Source: Euwallacea fornicatus (Eukaryota; Arthropoda; Insecta; Coleoptera; Curculionidae). From it: 64,000 nucleotides of DNA. Positions within the stretch are counted from its first letter, which is position 1; every line of letters begins with the position of its first letter. The stretch spans positions 1,984,001-2,048,000 of the forward strand of contig NC_089545.1 in assembly GCF_040115645.1 (NCBI RefSeq), written 5' to 3'. The translations under genes were made by a program, and so were the position numbers. Shown in pieces: positions 1 through 13,400 of the stretch. The notes beneath the pieces were generated by a model. It saw nothing but the letters and a program-made list of their open reading frames with translations, had not been told where the DNA came from and did not search any database.

Positions 1-3000
1 CAGATTGTTTTTGATGGGCAAAATCAAAGATCACGCGTCACAGATTCCGAATTAAGTGAAATGAGGAAACGAGGTTTGAAATGGAGAACTCGTCGGTTTT
101 GGTAGTGTGACAGTACGAACGGCTGACAATTGAAAGAAAGCCTCAAAAATCGTTTTGCGTCTATCTTTGAAAAATGTGTACCTTTGGTCATCTTTGGGAT
201 CCAGATTTGACATTGTTCGTCTTTTTTCAGAAGGACAGTAATAATTAGTCCATACGGACCACAAACTACAACGCATCCCACCTATGTCCGGAGTCATCCC
301 TAAACTATCCACGTTCCGAAAAGACAACAAGCGTTGCTTACCCATTTCCTTCTGAAATTGTTATTGTTTGCAAGTCATCGCTCCCTCATCATCCTCAAAT
401 GCGAGGACATGTTCCTCAACATCCTCAGATGATAAGATTACCAGTTGATGGGAAGAGCCCACCCGTTTCTCCATTAGGCTGTTGTTCATTTTATTTTGGT
501 CAATTTTTGAGACGTTATCCATTTGAAAGTGAATCTGAATGAGAGCACGTGAGAACTATTCATCAGCACACAGCGGCTCGAAGTAATCGAAATCGAATGT
601 GTTTGGGAAGGTCGGACCTTGTTCACAAGTTCGACGTATGAAAAAATAATCTTAAGATTCCTTCACCCAGCATGGAAAGTGCCTGATCATCGATGCTGCT
701 CCCAGTTTGATATCGGAAACGGAGGTTGAGTACTTTTACCATCAGTAACAGACTTGTGAAACAATACCGCAAAACTACTTTTAGGAACGTTGATGTTGAT
801 AACTTGTAAATTAGTTCTGAATTTCAGTTATGGATGTAGATTTCGCGGTATCAAGCGTTGGGTACTTAAACGGGATGTGGAAATGTCCACGGGACAACAG
901 AAAGCAGTAGGTGGGATCAATCCATGGAAACTGATTCCAGGATTGAGAGCCCCAGAGATTCTGAGAGGGAAGTAGATACTTTGAGAGGTTATGTTATTTG
1001 GTGACACGGATGTAGTAGCTGACAAATCCAGCACTGGAAAACTTTTGGTTCTGGTCGGACTGTGCTGGTTCCTGAGAGCATATTACGAAGTACGAGCAAA
1101 AAACTGTCTCATTAAAAATGAAAAGCTTGAATACTTCTACTTGGGTAGGAAAATTTCTCCGTGCAAGATGAGAAAAATTAAATTAAAAATGCGCAAAACA
1201 GTCTCAGATCAGAGAACATGCTTAAACAAATTAAACAGCGATTTCTAATCCTCCAACTTCAATACGTGCATTTTCCTGTGTCAATGTCAAAAACATGTCT
1301 AATCGATCGCTTCCCTTATTTCCTGATGCGTTCCAGGCCCCATTCACGAATCCGAAATGAAAGCTGGATGATGCAGTGGAAATTGTTATTTGAACAAAGC
1401 TCGTCATGAGATTTCCTTTTCTACATTTAGAATAAATACACGTTTACAGATTTCTTAAATTGGGTGCTGAATTGATAAGCCTTTGTTAGCTCGGGCAGTA
1501 CAGCTGTTAAAGTTCCAGACACCACCAAAAATAATATTAGTTCAACGTCCGAAATGGTCTTTTCATAACCCCACACTGACCACCTTAAAAAAATAAAATT
1601 TAGACACATTTCCCAGAATTTGGAAACGTTGTTGTGTAGGTTTAAGTAGGACAACTGCCGTATATGCCTTATAGGTACACTTCTGACAGTATCGGCATCC
1701 CTTCGGACCTCCGACTGGGAAAACAATCTTATAAAACCCCAATTTCAAAAAGGCAAAAAGTGGCGTAAATCGCAACAATGGTACCCCGGGGCTTTAAAAC
1801 GCCTCAAGTAGTGCACTGACGGTGACTTTTGAAAAGGCAGATGCATCCGTGTGCATGCCTGTTTCTTTCCCAGTGGCGTATCAAAACCCCCTGTTGCATC
1901 CGCATTAAGCTGACTAAAGATCAAAAATATAAATATTGTTTATCAATTTTTTCTCGTCCTTCAAATAATATCAGAACATTTGATCCGTGCGAAAAGTCTC
2001 CCCAAAAATTCAATTTTTATGCACGCTAGAAAAATACGGTAACGACCCTGCGTTCATGCTCATTAAGTAACATCCCAGAAGAACCCATGAAGAGTGGTTC
2101 CCGCTCACTTGAAAGTGACGAAGCGGATTTTTTTTTCATTTGAAAACGATGAATTTACAATGACTGAAATTTATGAGTTATGACAACGGCGGTTTGGAAT
2201 GAACTGTTTTATTCCACCGCAATTCTTGGATTAAGGTCAATAGATGTTTTGTGGTTTCGGGGCTGAATAATTGGGTTGAATTTGAAATGCTCAACAGGGT
2301 GTGAAAGCTAATGATGGTGAATACTCTGAAATCTACGGGGGTAACTGTTGAGGTGGTCAAGCTGTTGTTTAGGGCACATTTGAAGCATTATAACTACGGT
2401 TAATTGTTCCCCCTTTTAGAGGAATTTTTAAATGTTTCCCTTTTAGAGCCAGGAAGTTCGTTAGAATTATGTTCTTGGATGCTAACTTCCCCAGTGGTTC
2501 TTTAATTGTCATAATATCAGTTGGTGTTGCAAGATTGAGAAGGAGAGTTACACTCGTATTAAGGAACGTCCCGCATTTTAGTGGATGGAGAATTAAAGGC
2601 CGCTATAGGTTAGTACCACCCCCCAGGCAGTTGTAGGCTGTGACAGCTAAGGTTATCCCAATGTTTCTAAGACTTTAAGAATTTTAGTGTAAAAACGACA
2701 ATTTGTTGAGTGCCTGTCACTCCTTATGTTCCACCATCTAATCATAGAGCCCAAATGATGAGTCTCGAATTTGGATAATCTTATGCAGTAACAGATCGGC
2801 GACTTTCATCATTAGTGATTAGCGAATACCTATTACAGACATACAAAACGCGTAAAACCGTATTGTACGTTAAATTATTCATCTAAGCAACCAATGGTGA
2901 AAAGACCACAAACCCGAGTTTTACGTTACATGGCTCAAACCAGTACCCAGTAAATTGAGTACCTCCTATGCCCCACTTCATACTAATACGCACGTGTGGT

Positions 3001-4329
3001 ACTTACCACCTTGCATGTTCCATCTGTCGGACAACACTTGTCTCTATTCCTTTTTTTAGGTACCTAAATTGCCTTAATGAGTACCTGAACACATTCGCTG
3101 ATTGTGAAAAATATTCATGTCACAACTACATTAGTTATTTTTCCTGTCACCTATAGATTAATGCACAAGACATCTGGCTTGACTGTGAGGACTTCCAAAT
3201 TTAATAAAACTATATTTAGCCCGCAAGCAAATGAAAACACTCATTTTATAGCTAGTGGGGTTGTTAATGACTGCTTTATGGGTTGTTTGTTTTAGAATCG
3301 AGATGTGTGTTGTTTTTCCGCAATAAATTACAGTTGTCTTCAATGAGACTCCTGCATGAATATATTCGTAAATAATCTTTTTGATAACGTAGAATTTAGT
3401 TCCTAATGAGAGTGGGCGCGAATTTAAATATTTAACATCCTGATCAAAACCAATAAATGCACCACCCTAAAAGATCCCCCTTCGGAAACATCCCTTTGTG
3501 GGTCCACTGTACTACGTGTCCATTAAACTAATTTGACTTTTTCCACCCCTCTAAATAACTAATCCATCAATGTTTTTCGAAGGAGCTATGTGAGACCTTA
3601 TAGGATTTTGAATTAAAAAAGTAAAAGACACTTTTAATTAGTGAAATGGCACGAAAAACCCATGAGGAATTTGGGTTCTTTGTTCTCATCTTCTGTACAG
3701 AATCTCACTGGTCTTTTGTTGCCCAGGACAATAACTGCAAAATCTTAGCTCGTTAACATATTTTAATAACTGGCCTATAAGTCCAGCTGGCCTCTAATTA
3801 GATTACGGCCCCAGAGCGGAGTAACTTGCTCTATCCGGCTCGGTAAAAACCCGTCCGAGGCTCTTAATACGATATAAATTACCGACAACTCTGTAATTAT
3901 TCTGTCTGCAGAGACATTTCTGATTGGATAATGATATTGACATTGTGCAACGTGTGTTATTAGAACATCGTTCGGATTTGTAGGTCTAACCTGTTATTAG
4001 AAGTTTATATTTATACTGTGTCTAGTCTGGTGTATACGAAGAACGCGGTATAGTTTATTGTTTTCATGAGGGATAAAGTCAACTTCTGGTTGATTAACTA
4101 GAGCAGGATTAATTGCAGTGCTAATCCAGGAAGTTAAAGTTCAGTATTTATTTAAATGAATAAGATGCTGTAATAGATACTGCACTGATTAATAAATAGG
4201 AGAAGAGATGTTACCCAGTGGTGTAGTAATTTCGGCGTCGATACCTGACAGCGAAACAGAGCATTCTCACATGTGTGGTTTCTACAGTTCATGCTCGTTT
4301 CACTTCTGTAGTAAATTAACTTGAGAAAT
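1..4329. other. Non-coding stretch, nothing recognised
   Basis: All frames are short and none contains a motif I recognise. The open frames present (under about 100 codons) overlap one another on both strands, as expected by chance. I see no terminal inverted repeat pair, tRNA-like B box or low-complexity tract worth a separate entry. Confidence 0.6.
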
Positions 4330-4460
4330 ACAGGATGTTCGTTACTGAAGCTCAACCATGCGGATCTCTGTAAGCGTAAAAGTTATCAAAATCGGTTAAA
4401 TTCGGCCAAAGTTGCGCAATTTGGAGTTCAAGGGTACGGTGTTGCAAAATGTGAAAAATT
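4330..4460 (+). repeat. Possible orphan arm of a long-inverted-repeat transposon
   Basis: The stretch opens with ATACAGGATGTTCGTTACTG, whose first bases resemble the TA-CAGGGTG ends of the long-arm elements at 20.4, 57.7 and 58.2 kb. I could not find a matching inverted copy downstream, so this would be a truncated or solo end. The call rests on resemblance of the tip only and is weak. Confidence 0.2.
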
Positions 4461-7400
4461 CCTATGTTTTAGAAGGCATACGAAAGAAACCAAAATTCTT
4501 GGAAAGCCCTACTTTTTCCTCAGCTCAATCGGCGAGGTAATGCAAACTTATTGACACTCGATCATAGAAGCTTTCCTTCTCTGCAACGTGGCGACGTCAC
4601 ATTTCAAATTCGACGTTTCGATTCGCAATAACCATCATCAATCTCCTTTTTTCTTATAGACCTGTATGGTAACCACGTTCTGAAGTGTGAAGAAGACCGT
4701 CGATGCCGCTAATTGGCCGGTATTAAAGGACACTGTTTAGTCCTCAAAATAAGGCAGCTCTTAATTTGGCAAAGAAAATATAAAGCCTTAAAATGGCCTA
4801 ATTTGCCTTTATTGAGATGACGCTTTGAATAATTTCCTGGAAACTGGAGAAAACTCTCGATGTCTCTAATCAATAAAGGTAATTTTCGGACTAGAAATGT
4901 ACGCAACGGAAACATTCCTTGATGAAACAATTTTAATTTATTCTAATTTTGGAAGCAACTTTGAATGCCCTGGAAATTGTTATTTTCAATTAGTTTTAAC
5001 TGAGAATAGTATGCACTTTCATCGCTCCAACAACAAACACTTGTATCCGGAATCAGTATCGGTCTTGGGAGGGGGGAAGGGGGGGTTGACCAAGAAGGGA
5101 GGCGGACTTTTCTGGAGTGCAGGGACGGTGAACAAAAATTTCACTCAAACCCTTAGCAAGTCCGACTCTGTGTGGAATTATTTCTGCGCTATTAAAGACA
5201 TTATATTTCTTGTTTTCAAGTTTACCTCAAATTCGCATTCACACGTAGTCCGTACATTAGGGTTTGCTTCAATTAAAAATAGGTGTGTAAACAATGTTAG
5301 TAGCACATAAACACGACAATAGCGATTTAAGGACAAATTTTCAAATCAACACAAACAGAAGAGTTTACCCATCCGGAATTCTGAATTTCATCCAAATTTA
5401 TAGTTTTCAATTTGCTCGAATATTGCAAAACCGGCAAGCGTAAATAACTTCCATTTGACAAAATGTTTCAGCTAATAAAACTTCGGGGACTCTAATTCGA
5501 GAGCAGTTTTTAATTAGTTGACTATAGAGCGTTTATTTTCCGGAGCAAAATTAACTTTAAAACGCTTTAAAAACTGTAAGACTTCAGTATGTTCAGTCTT
5601 CGGTAAACTCAGGAGCTTTGTTAGTTAATATGATCCTCATACATCAAACGTAATTGCTACCATTACACTTCCCTCTTCTTAAACCAGGAAATCTAATAAA
5701 GGCCATAAACCGAATGACAGCCTTTTATTTCGGGGTTATAAACATGACTTTCTGGGTCTGCAAGTAACTATTTATAAGAAAAATTTAGTGGTTGTATTAT
5801 TTTAGTGTGACACGAAATGACGACAATGAAACCCGGATTTTATTTTTGTGCGGGGTTGGTAATGGCCTTTTTATGATTTGTTTGTCTTCAGTTAGCAGTT
5901 ATGCCTCATCCGGGAGTAGTTAAGCCATCGTAATTAAATCCTATGGTTTTATGTTGTGGTATACGGACAAGCGAACATTCCCAATTTAAAATAACGTGAA
6001 TGAGGCAGGCGGTGAAACCAATGGTGGAACTATCACGCTCGCGTGTTGACCACCTACCAAGTGCAGTAGCGCAATGAAATTTGAGCTTGCAAATCAGATG
6101 TGGCCTACCTAAATTTATAAGGGCCAATATCACCCAATACATTTATTTAAATTTAACGAGAACACCCACAAGGAAAAATAATATGATCCCATTTTCCACA
6201 TGTTGCCAGAATTTTATGGCGCAAATTTGAACCTTCAAGCTAATTCGTTAGAGCCTTAAAAATCCACAAGCAGTGAAAGTAATAAAGAAATTTGCCAAGT
6301 ATTTATCATGCTTATGATAATATCGTACTTGATAATTATGATAAATATTGCTGGGTTGGTGGTCGCAGGAGATTCGCATTTGGATAAAGGTAAAAACACG
6401 TTAAGGTGGGAGGCTATAAATCAGGATATGGGGGAAAGTAATAGCGGGTGCCATATTTCTTCGTTGATGTAATAACAACGTTCTGATGGCTTATTAAAGT
6501 CTTTGGTTTCGGGAAATAATCTTATTGTTAACATTGTTGTGATTTATTCTCCAAAATTCGTATTTGGCGAATTTTCAATATTTTACAAATCCAAAAGGAT
6601 TGTTTAATATACGTACTTGAATTTTTTCCAAGATCATGAATCACTGCTCACCTTAATTTGACAGTCGAGCGCTCCTAAAAATTTGATACAAAGAATACTT
6701 CAAAATAAGTTAATAATGCCGCCAAAATTTGATGAAATTTGCCTGGAGCTATCAGCAAAATCTGGAAAAACCTAATTATCCGGGAAGAAGTCCGACCCTC
6801 CCTGATTAAAACTAGTACAATGACCTTTAAATCTATCGGGAAAAATTGCAAGTTCCGGGTAAACAACAATGACAGGACCTGAAACGACTCGCCTGAGACC
6901 GAACATGCCATCTAATTGCTGGTTTCAGCAGTTTCAACTAGCGCACTCACTGACGATCCCGGAAAATCGCCCAATCCCATAAGATAAAAGACGTGGCAGG
7001 TTAGAATGGTATCTGCACTGCAGTGATCTACTACTGTGGTGACCCCCACTAGACGACATTGTTCGCGTATCCTAATTTTTGGAAAATCGCACAGGTCTAA
7101 TCACACTCGTCAGCTTTCTCAATTTTAGGTGGCTACACACTAATTTCGAGCATTAACTCGGCAATATCCAGCTTACCGCTAAACATACGAAAACTCCATT
7201 TTCCGTGCACATGCCACACCAAGTTAATTTCACACCTAATTCTGATGTTTATTTCTGGCTAAATTTATTGGTTTTTAATTCTGTTTGGCTGAAAACTTCC
7301 TCTGGATATGTCAATAACTGCCATGAAGAAGATTTCCCTCTCAAATAACGATTATTATCTCACAGAAATATTAATCAAAACCCCAGTTGATATCTTTACG

Positions 7401-10400
7401 TGGGCCGGGACAGGAATAGATTTTTTTAAATGTAGAGATAGTTCGTCACAATCTTCCTGTAAATGTGTTATTCCCACTTTCAAGATATATATAATGTATA
7501 AAATGTAAATTGAGTCACGCCATCATACGTATTTCTTATTTAAGCAAAATTTATTATTCCACACATTTGGTTTTATCCGTTTAGGCTTCCGGAATAAACT
7601 TTTCATAATATTATAAGAGCTAAATATTTCAAACAGTAAAGCTTTATAATGTTTATATATGTATATATATACCGGAGTAGTAAAAAAGCTATAAAAAGTC
7701 GATAAGTTTATCTTGGAATTTTCTGCCGTAAAAGAAGTGTGGCGAAACATGCAACTGAGTTGCTATTTTCTGATGGGCAGTTTCTGGAAATCTACGCCCG
7801 AGTGGATAATAACCGTTTTATCACACCGATAAATAATAAATCAAGATGAGAAATTTGATTTTAATGGACAACAAAGCTTTTCATATATGTATATACTATA
7901 TTTGATTAAGTCCGCCGGGGGAACAAAGGCGCAAAGGGCAAACTTCTCGGTGTCTCCACGTGATGGAGTGCCCGATAAGGCAAACACGCCATAAAAGGGT
8001 TATAGATGATAATCGAGTCTGGAATAAAAGTGTTTATCTTTAGGGAGCATCTTTAGGGACAACACTTGGCTTTGAGATTCTTAAGTGGAGATGCGAAGAT
8101 TGAAACGAGGGTGAGTCAATACTGCCATCAGGGATGATGGAGGTGTATTAGAGATTTTTACAAGTTCTGTATGAAACGTTGTATTCTCTAAAGGATGGGA
8201 AACCGATAGCTCTCCTGCATCCGTACCATCATCTACATTCCCAAAGTGTTTTTAAAATGTCCGGGGCAGAGCTACAAATTATGTCATTACTCAGGCTGAC
8301 ATAAAAAGCGCCGCTTCTGTTGGCCAAACCGATAACAAAGAATGTTTTGGCAATTTGTATGTCAACTGGTGAATGATACCGTTGTTTATGCAAGTTTTCC
8401 TTTGATGTGTTTTGTGCTGTCGGTTTTCCGGTCAGGCGAATGTTCTCACCATAACGGATTCAATTATCGCTACTTTACGCTTCCAAATTGCACCCGCCAT
8501 CCTTGCAACTTTATGCATTCTGTGACTATAATTAGTGAGTTGCATCGGCAAGAACGAAGGAGCGATTGTTTGCACATCGCCATTTGCGAATGGTGAATCG
8601 AGGTGCATTCGTCATACAAATGCATATGTAGCAAAGGAGCCTTGCATAAATGTAAGCTGTGAAAAGTACTAGAGGACCCATCAAACTCTTTACCCGAGCC
8701 GTGGTTTTCCTCTTTTCTGGATCTTTATTAGGAAATACTCGTAAGCAGACAAAAATAAAGTAATTTACCACGTGAACTACCAAACTCACCTTTCAACATT
8801 TCATAGGTTTAGAGAAAAACGCATTTACTTACCTCACTTTCCGTATCCCCGTGTCTGATATTCCGTAATAAATCCTATAAAGTTCTCCACCGCTCTACAT
8901 TCTCTATTTTACAGATGTTTGGTATATTTTGTGTCTCACATTTATTCTCATCAATAAACTTCTTTCCATCTTCCTCTTGGATTGGAGCCTTCTTCTAACG
9001 CTCGCGTTTTAGGAGTTTTCCAAGTTTTTCTTCGATGTTCTATATAGTGAGCGATCCTTCTTCCCTACGACTTTCAAAGAGTTTCCAAGTCTTTTTAGAC
9101 CTCCTTTTAGTTTTTTAAAGGCGTTAATTCACATTAGATTCAGCTATATTCTGGCCCATTTCCTGAAGCATTTTTTATTCCTCTGCATAAATATAAAAAC
9201 CGTTTTTTCGCTTTACAATTTAATCTGTACCTCCAAATATCCAGCAGATTTAGGACTTTCTGTCCGTTTCTTTAGGATGAACTTCCCTTTTTTAAGGTCC
9301 CCTTTCCTTGGTTTCAGAGAAACCGGTTTCTCCAGGAAGGATCTCAGCATGTTTCGCTAGATCCCAAATTTTTAAACAGGCAATTTAAAAAGCAGGACTT
9401 ATAATAAGACCATTAGTTTAAAAACGCCCCTTCCTTAATCCTGCCTCTTTAATATCCTCGCTTAATATTATATAACAAAAGTTTGGTTTTCTGGATCTCG
9501 TTTCTGGAAAATACATCTGCAAATGCTAAATTCAAATTAATTTTACGTCCGTGACGCTGCGCCGCCCACGAAAATGCGCAAATTTACGGCCAGATTGCCG
9601 TGCAATCATCGTTCCGGCTCGCAAAATTTTTTGCTACTTCTGTGTTATCAGTTATTTGAACGTTTCCACGTTTTGTTGTCAAGCGATTATTGGGTGCCTT
9701 ATTTTGTTGTTGTGTTGCAAATCACAGTTTTCTTCGGCTATCGATCGGGAAAAAATATTAAATAGAGGCAAAATTGAGGCAAAAAAATCACAGAAAGAAC
9801 ATCTCGTGAGGTACTTTCACGGCGGTTCGTTCATCTGCAAATCCAAACTCGCAGGTTTTTCTTCTTATTTTTCAGTGAAGATCTTTTGACTTCAACACTC
9901 AGTTTGGACTTGCGCCGGGTGTGCGTCACTACCGTGCGAACTGTAGTTTTCTAGAAATTGTAATATTTTCTGAAGTAATTTTGAATCTCTCGTTTAGGAT
10001 GAAATTTCAGGTTATTGCAATTCCCAAAATAATATATTTAATTATATACCTTTACCTTGACGACAATCTTACACAAATTTGGGAGGTGTCCTCCTAAAAC
10101 GGGCAATTCTGCTTAATTACTGATCTGCAGATATGAATTTAAGATTTTTCCGCCTCCAAGAGCATGGTCTGGCGGTGGCAGAAATCGTACGAAAAATTCC
10201 GAAATGTGGGCAGAGCTAAATGCACATTTGGGATTTCTCTAGTGAACGCGGGGAGAGGTGCATGTTATTTGGAGGACGCTTTGCGGGAAATTTCGGCGCG
10301 AAAGGAACGCAAAAAAAAACCTCAAAATGATCACTCGGCCCACGTGCTAGTGATGGCAGCAAGACGAGCTAAGGAATGTCACGTTAAATTTCATGGTACT

Positions 10401-13400
10401 ATAAGCAGTTTTCCAAAATAAAATTCCTTCTACCCCGCCGTCCACCTTTTACCCATAACCCCGGAAGAGGCGGAAGTTTGGCAGTCTGCATTCAGAACTT
10501 AATATCTATTCCAAAGGGGCCTCAACGTAATAACCCCATGTAGTGCTACACATATTTATAGACTCCTAGTCGAAATAGGACCGTGACATTATTAAACTCT
10601 TTGATCTGAGCGTGAAATAATCTCTTCCGCCACCTTTTACGCGCTTTGCCGTTTATTTTACGCCGTAAATCTCAAATATGTTGCGCTTAACGCCTTTTTG
10701 CTACGCCTTCCAGTTATATTTGACAACAATGTGGCTCTTGCATAATTCCAAAAATTCATTGAATCAAGTCGTATTAATCGTCTTTCTAATCTGTTCTGGT
10801 GTCTCTGCTAAATTGAGAGGCGCCACAGATTGTTAACAAAACTATTAAGATTTTTGTTGCGGTTTCGAAGAATTACATTTAATTTGGTTGGCATCTGTGT
10901 GGTACGTACGTATCTACACATTCTAATTACAAATGTAATGGAGCGAGCCGGCGTAAAATTAATGTGCCGCAACTAAATATAATTAACTTTTGACAAGACG
11001 GCTATAAAAATCCTCATGTCGTCAAAATGGTTAATTTTGTGCGTTTTGTCGAGGGATTTAACGTGATTTAGAACATCTCTCCAATTAGAGTCAAAGATTT
11101 TAGTAAACTGACCATAAAACCTGCAATTACATAAATGAACCAGGTAAAATCTGTATAGAACGTGTAATCCCCTTGGAGCGGGAGCAGCAGCGTGGCGTGT
11201 ACACTAGTCCCAGTTTTCAAACTGGACAAAAATGGCACATAAATTATGTCCCAAGTTGGTTCAGCTCATGCTTCGTTGATCGCAAGTTTCAGCGACATTT
11301 GAAAATCTCCAGGGGGGCCTTATTACACATGTTGCAACAAAAATTCGTAATTTCCTTAAAACATCGTATAATCAAGCGGGTCCCTTCATGCATAGAATTT
11401 AATGAAACTTTCTTAAATGATCGCATTTTTGGAGAACATCCGATACCGAGTTTCCGGCCGAAAGCACCGCGTAGTAAGCTCTCAATCTATTCTGCAACGG
11501 AAACGCACTCTCCCTCGTTTCCCCACGAGGAAAAGAGTTCCCATTAATTGTTTCCATGGTTTTTTGGAAATAAAAAGTTTAATGCAGCCAATAAGCAGCC
11601 GGAAACAATTAAAATAAAGGCCCAATTTCGTGATGGTAATAAGCATAGTAATTTCGCATATGTTCAATGGTCGCATCATTAAAGTTTTATAAGGGCTTTT
11701 TTAGGTTTCCTCGATTATGGTATATGGCACTAGCTTTGTGGAATCCCACAAGAACAAATAATACCAACAAAACGTTATCATCATCGGGCGGAAATTGAAG
11801 GCAAACACGGAGCTATAAAACTTTCAAGTTCTTTGATGTTTAGTTATCCGTTCCGGCATTGATTCTCTTACAAGTGACGTCGAATGATTTCCCAGTAGAG
11901 CCAAAAACGGTGCATGCAACGATTCAAATTACTTCTGCACATACATTGTTAAACTTTGTGTCAAATTTCAGTTTTATTTACTTTTCCCAGTCGACTTGCA
12001 TGCATATTATCGAGCTGGAAAAATCGAATCCAATCAAGAGAATGCATTATTACTTTGTCTGGAAGTATGATGATATGGAGGCATCGGCAGGAAAATGACT
12101 ATTTCCAATAATTATTTTGCTGTTCCACGAGATTGCCACTTCTTACGTTTCACAATGAAACCGAAACCTTTGAAAAAGTAGTACGTGAATGTGCCCCTGT
12201 TGGATTTGGATAAGTTCTTGTTAGGATGCCGGTCCTTTCGTCGGTGTAGCCACGGACAACTTACTGGTGGTTTTTAATGACTTATCCAAGGAGCAGGTAA
12301 AAGTTGTTTGTTTTTGAATTACTTGTTGTGACGTATTCTCTACATGATGACCGTCTATTCCGGCAAGAACTAATTATTTCAAACCGTAACACGAACAACT
12401 ATATTTTGTCCAAAGTGGCTCATTAATCAACTTTAAGGATTTTACAGGACACGCCCAAGCTTCCGATTGCACAAGCTGAAAACCAGCCTGCAAACGAGAC
12501 ATGCATTTGGAATAACCACAAAATTAACATTCAATCGATTTGGACATAAAAAGGATTAGAAAGCGAGGAAAAATGACCCGATTCACATTTACTTATATAT
12601 CTATCTACCTTGACTTAAATGTTGTTTCCAGAAATTCGGAGTATTTTACTGCAGCTTGCAGGATTTGGAAGTCTCACGTCATAGATGCCATCAAAAGGAC
12701 TGGAAGCTCAGTTGGAAGTTGGGACAGGTATTAGTGCTATGTGAAGCTGGAAATGTAGATAAATATGGTTCCCACGTAGCTTCGAACCGACCATTAATTT
12801 CAAGCCCTGGACAGCCTGGCCGGTAAAAAGACGGATTTTTGCGAAGCGGGTTCCCAAAATTCATTGACTCACGTTAAGCGCAAGGAAGCTTAAAAAGTGG
12901 GGATGTTCGGTCGCCACTAAGTGGGCACGTACGCACATTCTAGTAAAAGCTAAATTTCAAACAACTTTTTGACGAGAAAGCCACCGATGTCGTGTTTAAG
13001 GAATTCGGGGCTTGAGGTAAAATGTAAATGCGATTTTTGACAAAACTGATTGTCAAACAACCTGAAGATCACCAGAACTGTAAAGAAAATTAAAAACCTT
13101 TTCATCATCATTATTCGTTGCGTCGCATTTATTTTCATTTGTATTGCCATCATCGTCATTAACCACAAAACGGTTACGATTGTAGACGAAAGGGCTTCCC
13201 AACTACTTCCTGTGTCATTTTAATAATAATTGAATTATAATTATACGAGTTCAAGGATCTTCAAAGTTACTGAGGCGTCGGGCATAGACAAAAATTTTCT
13301 GTGTTCTTTACTAAACATGCTTTCAATAAAAATTTCGCTTTTTATGTAAATTTCACCCTGTTTCATCTCTGCAACGCAGCAGCTTTTAAATCAATGCAAA

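Noticed and set aside
4897..5310. 137-codon open frame on the plus strand
   Set aside because: No motif, G-rich middle, no splice or family support. At this window size a frame of this length is expected by chance.
12780..12810. GGTTCGAAGC on the minus strand, resembling a tRNA B box
   Set aside because: No cloverleaf can be built around it.
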